From: KBS-83 sp051025295
GTDB lineage: Bacteria; Acidobacteriota; Terriglobia; Terriglobales; Acidobacteriaceae
Direction: 5' to 3' (one strand)
DNA: 64,000 nucleotides
NCBI GenBank assembly: GCA_051025295.1
Contig: JBMGJV010000001.1
The notes below the pieces were generated by a model. The model searched no databases, had not been told where the DNA came from, and saw nothing but the letters and a program-made list of their open reading frames with translations. The position numbers were made by a program, and so were the translations under genes. This document shows positions 58,349 through 64,000 of this stretch, piece by piece. Each line of letters begins with the position of its first letter. Position 1 is the first letter of the stretch.

Positions 58349-58897
58349 TCAGGCAAGCGCTTGCGGGATGGCTGTCTCCCAGATGCCCTGCGCCTTCAGC
58401 AGCAGCTCAACAACTTCGCGCGCCGCGCCCTCACCACCGCGGCGGCTCGTGACGAAGTGGCTGATGGCCTTCAGCTCAGGCGCTGCATTGGCAACGGCGA
58501 TGGCCAGCCCCGCGCGGCGGCTCAGCGGCATGTCGGGCAGGTCGTCGCCCATGTACGCGGTCTGCTCATCCGTCACGCCCGCGCGCTGCAGGCACTCTTC
58601 GTAAGCCTGGGTCTTCGTAGCTTGTCCGAGATACACATAGTCCACCGACAACTCACTGGCGCGCTGCGCCACGGCGGGTGATTTACGGCCGGTGATAAAG
58701 CCGGTCTTGATACCCATGGTGTGCGCCAGCTTCAGGCCGAGGCCATCCTGCGCGTCGAAGATCTTCATCTCGGCGATGCCGCCATCGTTGGGCAGGGAGA
58801 TCAGGCACACGCCGCTGGAGAGCGTGCCGTCGATATCCATCAGGAAAAGGCGAATGCGCTTGGCGCGCTCAAGAACGTCCGGGGTGGGCTCAGCCAT
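58349..58897 (-). CDS. kdsC: KDO-8-phosphate phosphatase
   Basis: 182 aa HAD-superfamily C0-type phosphatase, tetrameric in homologues. FLMDIDGTL (~18-26) has the catalytic nucleophile and acid/base Asp residues, ITGRKSP contains the second motif, and YMGDDLPDMPL supplies the Mg ligands. It removes phosphate from KDO-8-P in lipopolysaccharide core synthesis. TACAAT ends five bases before ATG 58897, in the 21-bp gap after the CDF gene, so kdsC has its own leaderless promoter. Alternative: a YrbI-like sugar phosphatase of different substrate. Confidence 0.9.
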   Translation of the reverse strand: MAEPTPDVLERAKRIRLFLMDIDGTLSSGVCLISLPNDGGIAEMKIFDAQDGLGLKLAHTMGIKTGFITGRKSPAVAQRASELSVDYVYLGQATKTQAYEECLQRAGVTDEQTAYMGDDLPDMPLSRRAGLAIAVANAAPELKAISHFVTSRRGGEGAAREVVELLLKAQGIWETAIPQALA

Positions 58898-58902
58898 ACT
58901 GG

Positions 58903-58908
58903 ATTGTA
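58903..58908 (-). promoter_or_regulatory. Leaderless -10 element of kdsC
   Basis: TACAAT, then CCAGT, then ATG 58897, in the 21 bp between the upstream stop and the start. Confidence 0.5.
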
Positions 58909-58918
58909 AGGTGCGCGC

Positions 58919-59857
58919 TTAGTGATGATGGTGGCCCGCGTGCGAGTGATCGTGTGCGAGCTCGACCACCTCAACGCAGCCGTGCGGATCGCCGCATGCG
59001 GCATGCTCAAACTGCACGGTGGTGTGATAGATGCCGTAGCGATGCAGCAGGTGCTCGCGAATTTCGGCAAGGATTCGATTGCTCTCGGACGGCGGAATGT
59101 CCTCGATGGTGACGTGCGTCGCCAGCGCGCGCGTCTGCGAACCGAGGCTCCAGACGTGCAGGTCGTGCACATCGTTGACGCCTTCAATGCTCGCCAGCGT
59201 GCTTCGAATCTCCGGAATGGAAAGGCCGCGCGGTGTGCCCTCGAGCAGAATGTTCAGCGTCTCGCGGACGATCGCGATGGAGCTTGAAAGGATCAAGGCC
59301 GCAATCAGCAGCGACAGCACCGGATCGATCCAGCGAATGCCGGTCAGCAGAATGACGAGGCCGCCGACGATCACTGCCGCGGTCGACAGCGTGTCGCCGA
59401 GCATGTGAATGAGCGTCGAGCGGATATTGATGTCATCGCTGCCGCGAAACAGGAACGCGGCGATCGTGCCATTCATCACCACGCCGGCAGCCGCCACCAG
59501 CATCATGAGCCGCGGCTGCACCAGTTGCGGGCTGGCCAGGCGATGGACGGCTTCGAAGCCGATCCACACCGAGATCACGATCAGCGTGAGCGCATTCAGA
59601 AACGCGGCCAACACCCCCGCCCGCTGATAGCCGAAGGTCTTCTCATCGGAGGCGGGACGAGCCTGGAAGTACACCGCGACAAACGAGAGCAGCAGGGCCA
59701 GCGCGTCCGAGACGTTGTGGCCGGCCTCGGAAATGAGAGCTAGTGAGTGTGCACGCACTCCAGCAACAAACGTGACGAGCACATAGATCAGCGTCGCCAC
59801 CAGCGAGAGGCGGAGAATGCGCTGCGTGCGCGGACCGGGCGCGCCGTGGACGTGCAT
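58919..59857 (-). CDS. Cation diffusion facilitator (CDF) Zn/Co/Cd exporter
   Basis: 312 aa from ATG 59857 (MHVHGAPG), with TACAAT exactly six bases upstream. Six transmembrane helices, with the intramembrane metal site visible as HNVSDAL in helix 2 (~48) and HMLGDTLST in helix 5 (~152). The cytoplasmic C-terminal domain has VHDLHVWSL and ends in a His-rich DHSHAGHHHH tail that could bind Zn. A 16-residue longer frame upstream lies inside the promoter. It exports Zn2+ or Co2+ in exchange for protons. Confidence 0.93.
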   Translation of the reverse strand: MHVHGAPGPRTQRILRLSLVATLIYVLVTFVAGVRAHSLALISEAGHNVSDALALLLSFVAVYFQARPASDEKTFGYQRAGVLAAFLNALTLIVISVWIGFEAVHRLASPQLVQPRLMMLVAAAGVVMNGTIAAFLFRGSDDINIRSTLIHMLGDTLSTAAVIVGGLVILLTGIRWIDPVLSLLIAALILSSSIAIVRETLNILLEGTPRGLSIPEIRSTLASIEGVNDVHDLHVWSLGSQTRALATHVTIEDIPPSESNRILAEIREHLLHRYGIYHTTVQFEHAACGDPHGCVEVVELAHDHSHAGHHHH

Positions 59858-59863
59858 GTATTT

Positions 59864-59869
59864 ATTGTA
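59864..59869 (-). promoter_or_regulatory. Leaderless -10 element of the CDF gene
   Basis: TACAAT, then AAATAC, then ATG 59857. Confidence 0.55.
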
Positions 59870-59921
59870 TGAGAGCCGCGGACGGCGGGTTGCGTGTGGC
59901 TGCAAGAGCCAACCGCATCCT

Positions 59922-60392
59922 CTACACGACTGCCTGGCGCGGCCGGTGCAACGGATGGATCGGCACGGAGTTCGCCGTATCGCGCAGCCCCGACCAGCGT
60001 TCCGCCACGATCAGGCTGTTGCCGGGGTTGTGCGGATCGTAGCGGACCGACGCCGGAAAGCTGAGCCGGATCTTATGGATGTCCACCAGGTGCTGCAGCA
60101 GGGTGACATCCTGCGAGCACTCGTAGGTCACGCCGGCCACGTCATATTGATACAGGATCAGTTGCATACCGAGCGGCCGGTCGCACTCCTCCGGCGAGAG
60201 CTCGGCGATATCGAGCACGGTAGCGTCGATGATGCGGCCCGTCTGGACCAGCGCATCGCGGCGGTCACGCTCCAACTCATCGGGGCTCGGCCGCTTGCGC
60301 GACATCCAGTAGACCGCGCTGGCTGCGGCCATGGCGCTTAGAACAGCAACGCCGCTGACGACCTGGGTTTCACGAACAGTAATGCCGAACAT
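59922..60392 (-). CDS. Membrane-anchored protein of unknown function
   Basis: 156 aa from ATG 60392, with GAGG upstream. One transmembrane helix near the N-terminus (GVAVLSAMAAASAVYWM, ~14-30), then a soluble domain with YQYDVAGVTYECSQDVT and SVRYDPHNPGNSLIVAE. The YDPxNP pattern, with a beta-strand before it, resembles DUF3592-type domains. Function is unknown. Upstream codons in the same frame are antisense to hslV and not used. It diverges from hslV with 153 bp between. Confidence 0.75.
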   Translation of the reverse strand: MFGITVRETQVVSGVAVLSAMAAASAVYWMSRKRPSPDELERDRRDALVQTGRIIDATVLDIAELSPEECDRPLGMQLILYQYDVAGVTYECSQDVTLLQHLVDIHKIRLSFPASVRYDPHNPGNSLIVAERWSGLRDTANSVPIHPLHRPRQAVV

Positions 60393-60530
60393 CGATGCCT
60401 CGGGGGACCCAAAAGCGGGAGGAAGTTCGCCTCCCTTGTGCCTAGCAAAGGATAGCTCAGTGGCCCCCGGGAGCGCGTTACGAAACAGTGTTCCTGGGAT
60501 GGCGAGAATGGGGGAGTGACCGGCAAAGAG

Positions 60531-60536
60531 TATAGT
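60531..60536 (+). promoter_or_regulatory. Candidate -10 element of hslVU
   Basis: TATAGT nine bases before ATG 60546; the mRNA leader would be about three bases. GGGGAAAGC sits in the gap but would not be transcribed fully. Confidence 0.45.
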
Positions 60537-60545
60537 GGGGAAAGC

Positions 60546-61184
60546 ATGACTCAGTTCGTTGCGACGCCGCCGAACGGCCCTGCGCGGCGCTTTTCCACAT
60601 CCGGGCGCGCTGCCGCCGACTCCTCTTCCCTCTCGCTCTCCGATGGCCGGCGCATCCGGTCGACCACCGTCATTTGCGTGCGGCGCGACAAAAGCGTCGT
60701 CATGGCAGCGGACGGCCAGGTCACGCTGGGCGACAGCGTCATCAAGCACTCCGCTCGCAAGATTCGGCGACTTTACCAGGACAAGATTCTGGCCGGGTTT
60801 GCCGGCTCGACTGCGGACGCCTTTTCCCTGTTCGGCCGGTTCGAGGGCAAGCTCGAGCAGTACGCGGGCAATCTCGGCCGCTCTGCCGTCGAGCTGGCGA
60901 AGGACTGGCGCACCGACAAGATGCTGCGCTCGCTCGAGGCCCTGCTGGTGGTCGCCGACCCGACACAGACCTTCCTGATCAGCGGCTCAGGCGACGTGAT
61001 CGAGCCGGACGAGGGCATCGCCACCATCGGGTCCGGCGGCTCCTACGCTCTTGCGGCCGCTCGCGCCCTGATGCAGAACACCGAGCTGAACGCACGCGAG
61101 ATCGCGGAGAAGAGCCTGCGCATCGCCGGCCAGATCTGCATTTACACCAACGACCAGATCACAATTGAAGAACTAAGCGCCTAG
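60546..61184 (+). CDS. hslV: HslV peptidase subunit of the HslUV protease
   Basis: 212 aa. N-terminal-nucleophile threonine protease; the catalytic Thr is Thr40 in RSTTVICVRRD, followed by VVMAADGQVTLGD and GFAGSTADAF. Typical HslV proteins have a prepeptide of one to about twenty residues; here the frame has 39 residues (Ser/Arg/Ala-rich) and no alternative start with a ribosome-binding site near the Thr. The propeptide must be removed to expose Thr40. The remaining 173 residues match the usual mature length. hslU follows 33 bp downstream. Confidence 0.93.
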   Translation: MTQFVATPPNGPARRFSTSGRAAADSSSLSLSDGRRIRSTTVICVRRDKSVVMAADGQVTLGDSVIKHSARKIRRLYQDKILAGFAGSTADAFSLFGRFEGKLEQYAGNLGRSAVELAKDWRTDKMLRSLEALLVVADPTQTFLISGSGDVIEPDEGIATIGSGGSYALAAARALMQNTELNAREIAEKSLRIAGQICIYTNDQITIEELSA

Positions 61185-61217
61185 CGCGCGAACGCCCCAA
61201 GGAGTTACGGAGGGCTG

Positions 61218-62777
61218 ATGGCCATCTATTTACCCGGCACTGCAGAAGACCAGGAGCTCGCGCTCGATGATTTGACCCCGCGGCAGATCGTCGCGGAGCT
61301 GGACAAGTATGTCGTCGGCCAGCATGCGGCGAAGCGCGCGGTTGCGATCGCGCTGCGCAACCGCATGCGGCGGCAGAAGCTGCCGCCCGATGTCGCCGAA
61401 GAGATCATGCCGAAGAACATCATCATGATCGGACCCACAGGCGTGGGCAAGACCGAGATCGCGCGACGTCTGGCGAAGCTGACCAACTCGCCCTTCCTGA
61501 AGGTTGAAGCCTCGAAGTTCACAGAGGTCGGCTATGTGGGTCGCGATGTCGAGTCGATGATCCGCGACCTGGTCGAGATCGCGATCGATATGGTGCGCGA
61601 GGAGCGGCTCGAAGAAGTTGAGGACAAAGCGGAGCTGAATGCAGAGGAGCGGCTGCTCGACCTGTTGCTGCCGCCCGCACCGGCTGCGCGCACCGACACC
61701 AAGTCCGACGCGAAGGTGGTCGAGCTGCTGAGCCCGGCGGGGACGCCCGCGCATACAGAGGAAGCGGAGGCGAGCCGCCCCACCACCGAGGGCCTGCAGC
61801 GCACGCGAGAGAAGCTGCGCCAGCAGTTCCGGGAGGGCAAGCTGGACGACCGCTCCGTCGAGATCGACGTGCGCGAGCGCAATGCGCCAAGCTTCGAGAT
61901 CATCTCCAACCAGAACACGGAAGACATGGATGTCAGCCTCAAGGACATCCTGCCCGGCCTGTTCGGGCAGCGCACCAAGAAGCGCAAGATGAAGGTCAGC
62001 GAAGCCTTCGAGTACCTCGTTCAGGAAGAGGAGCAGCGGCTCATCGACATGGATCAGGTGAACCGGGTCGCGGTCGAGCGCGTCGAGAACTCGGGCATCA
62101 TCTTCCTCGACGAGATCGACAAGGTCGCCGGTCGCGAGGGCGGTCACGGACCGGACATCAGCCGCGAGGGTGTGCAGCGCGACATTCTGCCGATCGTCGA
62201 AGGCACGACGGTCAACACACGCTACGGCATGGTGAGCACGGATCACATCCTGTTCATCGCAGCCGGCGCGTTCCATGTGTCCAAGCCGAGCGACCTCATC
62301 CCCGAACTGCAGGGCCGCTTCCCCATTCGCGTGGAACTGCAGTCGCTCACCGTCGAAGACTTCATCCGCATTCTCACCGAGCCGAAGTCGTCGCTGACCA
62401 AGCAGTACGCGGCGTTGCTCGAAACCGAGGGGCTGAAGCTCGAGTTCACGCGCGAGGCGCTGGAAGAGATGGCACAGTTCGCCTTCCGCGTCAACGAGAC
62501 GACAGAGAACATCGGCGCGCGTCGCCTGCACACCATCATGGAGCGCGTGCTGGACGAGATCAGCTTCCTGGCGCCTGACCTGCAGAAGGGTCAGAAGACC
62601 GCCGAGGGCGTGCTCGACCTGGGTGCGGCGACGAACGAGACCACAGTACCGCTGCCGGTAGTCGAGCGCACGACCGAGCACGGCGTCGAGAAGGTCGTCG
62701 TGGTTGACCCATCGTACGTGCAGCAGATGGTCGCGGGCATCGTGAAAAATCAGGACCTGTCGCGCTACATTCTGTAA
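61218..62777 (+). CDS. hslU: HslU ATPase/unfoldase subunit of the HslUV protease
   Basis: 519 aa AAA+ protein. LTPRQIVAELDKYVVGQHAAKRAVAIAL opens the family; Walker A GPTGVGKTEIARRLA (~74), Walker B IIFLDEIDKVAG (~295), sensor and second arginine region GARRLHTIMERVLDEISF. The I-domain between ~130 and 275 is longer than usual, with acidic PAPAARTDTKSDAK and EEAEASRP segments. The C-terminal ...DLSRYIL docks into HslV. Unfolds substrates for HslV degradation. A terminator follows. Confidence 0.97.
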   Translation: MAIYLPGTAEDQELALDDLTPRQIVAELDKYVVGQHAAKRAVAIALRNRMRRQKLPPDVAEEIMPKNIIMIGPTGVGKTEIARRLAKLTNSPFLKVEASKFTEVGYVGRDVESMIRDLVEIAIDMVREERLEEVEDKAELNAEERLLDLLLPPAPAARTDTKSDAKVVELLSPAGTPAHTEEAEASRPTTEGLQRTREKLRQQFREGKLDDRSVEIDVRERNAPSFEIISNQNTEDMDVSLKDILPGLFGQRTKKRKMKVSEAFEYLVQEEEQRLIDMDQVNRVAVERVENSGIIFLDEIDKVAGREGGHGPDISREGVQRDILPIVEGTTVNTRYGMVSTDHILFIAAGAFHVSKPSDLIPELQGRFPIRVELQSLTVEDFIRILTEPKSSLTKQYAALLETEGLKLEFTREALEEMAQFAFRVNETTENIGARRLHTIMERVLDEISFLAPDLQKGQKTAEGVLDLGAATNETTVPLPVVERTTEHGVEKVVVVDPSYVQQMVAGIVKNQDLSRYIL

Positions 62778-62795
62778 GTCGCGCTTTGAGCAAGA

Positions 62796-62824
62796 CGAAG
62801 GCCGCTCCGAAGGAGCGGCCTTCG
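62796..62824 (+). terminator. hslVU terminator
   Basis: 13-bp perfect stem CGAAGGCCGCTCC/GGAGCGGCCTTCG with a 3-nt loop; T-run weak. Confidence 0.75.
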
Positions 62825-62840
62825 TGTTCCGACCAGAAAC

Positions 62841-63914
62841 TTAGTTGAAAATGACGCCCACTGTCTCATCCGAGACCAGCGAAACAGTACACGTGTTCGG
62901 GCCATTCGCAGTTACAGGGGAAATCTGTGTGCAATTGACCGACCAGCCCCCAAAGTTGGCGCCTGTAGCCGTAAGAGTGACCTGTGTAGCTCGGCCATTG
63001 GTAAATGCGGGATAGCTCGCTGTGCATACGGAGCTTCCGCCCACCGGATTGCTCCCGCAGTCGAGCACGTTCGCTGTGCCCGTGGCTGAGGGTGTAGTTA
63101 CTCGCCAATCGCCGGACCCTAAGCCTTCGTGGTAAACGGTGAGGGTCGAGATGAGTGAGGTCGCCTGAGAGCCCTCAAAGCAGGAGCCCTGAACTGTCGC
63201 GGTCGGCATCACGTATGGACACTCGAACTTCGCAGTAGACGTTTGGAGTGTTCCGTCTGTGGGGCTTTTCGCCTCTACTGTGATTACCGTCGAGCCGCTC
63301 GCGTAAGCACTCACCACTCCGGCAGTCGCTCCTAAATTGCCGCCGCTGTTTGTGCTTACAGGAAAGTCATTCGGGAAAGAAGAGATCCAGGTCGTCCCCG
63401 GCGAGTTAGTAATATCACGGACGTAAGGTGCAGCACTGTAGGTACCGATCGCGAGAAATTGGCCTGTGGCTTGAAGATTGCCGACTGAGATATCACTCGG
63501 AATGATCGTGACCGAGACGAGACTGCCGCCCCCGCTTCCTCCGCCTGTGCCACCAACGGTGCCCGTCACCGTCAACTGCGCGCCGGACGTCACCGGCCCA
63601 TTGAAAGCACTGGCCTCTGCCGTGATGGTCGTGGTGCCCGCAGTGGCAGCGGTCACGAGCCCGGTGCTGCTCACGGTCGCGACGGCCGGATTGCTTGAGG
63701 TCCAGCTGACACCCGCCGTTACGAGTCCCGTCGTGGGGTGCTTGGCGTTGCCGAACGTACCCGTGACGGCGAACTGCGTCGTCTGACCGACTGCCAGCTA
63801 CTGGCTGCCAGGTGAAATCTGGATTGAGTCCAGGCCCGACGGGTTACCGCACCCGACCATCGCAATGCCAAGGCACAGCACCAATGCTGCGCGAACATAG
63901 GAACGAACGAACAT
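62841..63914 (-). pseudogene. BIG2-domain lipoprotein interrupted by an in-frame amber codon
   Basis: ATG 63914 has GGAG eight bases upstream. Residues 1-22 form a lipoprotein signal, with lipobox near MVGCG. The frame runs SIQISPGSQ, then TAG (63798-63800), then LAVGQTTQFAVTGTF and onward without stop to 62841. Both sides are parts of one bacterial Ig-like (BIG2) domain, in which a Thr or similar residue usually occupies the TAG position. A Gly/Ser-rich linker (GGTGGGSGGGS) then leads to a Cys-containing C-terminal domain. One substitution breaks it; readthrough or sequence error is possible. The intact part alone (277 codons) would lack export. Confidence 0.7.
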
Positions 63915-64000
63915 GGAGGTCTCCTGACCACGCGAGGTGCACACAGGAGCCTCAAGACAGACCGGCTCCTGCGCCTCTGGCGGGGCGCGTCCGGTGCCTC

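Noticed and set aside
63944..63971. 8-bp inverted repeat upstream of the BIG2 lipoprotein gene
   Set aside because: It is short in G+C-rich DNA at the window edge, without T-run or known context.

Overview
High-GC bacterial chromosome segment (roughly 65% G+C by eye) dominated by housekeeping genes. The gene types fit an Acidobacteriota soil bacterium of the Terriglobales/Acidobacteriaceae type: a giant secreted NHL-repeat/Ig-like protein, a heptaheme cytochrome with TPRs, an OPT transporter, DUF3224, an orphan Ku, GH39, and the rplU-rpmA and hslVU pairs. This placement is inference from gene types; no rRNA or marker comparison was possible.

Layout. 1-7.8 kb (mostly minus): a frameshifted Pro/Ala-rich secreted protein, a secreted NHL/Ig-like beta-propeller protein, mannose-6-phosphate isomerase and a large unknown secreted protein. 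7.9-12.3 kb (plus): aldo/keto reductase, DUF3224, Ku, heptaheme cytochrome. 12.3-14.5 kb: a small monooxygenase-like protein, then an AT-richer patch holding an autoinhibited Fic protein that abuts the 3' end of tRNA-Cys; tRNA-Gly and tRNA-Cys form a minus-strand operon. 14.7-25 kb: two single-domain response regulators, a LolD-like ATPase, OPT and EamA transporters, an ArsR regulator, ComF, HNH nuclease, MntH/NRAMP and an alpha/beta hydrolase. 25-31 kb: aconitase, a Phd/VapC toxin-antitoxin pair with a striking operator, GH39. 31-41 kb: adenosine deaminase, a broken APC permease, a tiny basic protein, PcrA/UvrD helicase, LOG, DUF971, TauE/SafE and RlmI-like methyltransferase. 41-47.2 kb: Rel (ppGpp), flippase and glycosyltransferase, RidA, MsrB, L28. 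47.3-56.7 kb: membrane glycosyltransferase-like protein, L21-L27, membrane proteins, GyrB, a secreted protein, a Tat-exported amidase. 56.7-64 kb: OppF-like ATPase, PEBP, KdsC, CDF exporter, HslV-HslU, and a BIG2 lipoprotein broken by an in-frame amber codon.

The most general signal is regulatory. About eleven genes carry a TANNNT-type -10 hexamer exactly 5-6 nt before the start codon and no Shine-Dalgarno, so their mRNAs are predicted to be leaderless. This also fixes several GTG starts (adenosine deaminase, LolD-like ATPase). Genes with long leaders (rplU, tRNA-Gly) instead have TTGACC-N17-TAKACT promoters. mntH combines a leaderless promoter with a DtxR/MntR-like box over its -35; fic combines one with three CTTTAC-type palindromes; the toxin-antitoxin pair has a 13-bp inverted repeat covering its ribosome-binding site.

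Three reading frames are interrupted by single-base changes (1-859, 32013-33568, 62841-63914). They may be pseudogenes, a phase-variable tract in the first case, or sequence errors. I saw no CRISPR array, insertion sequence, prophage or rRNA operon, and no convincing new multi-gene system.
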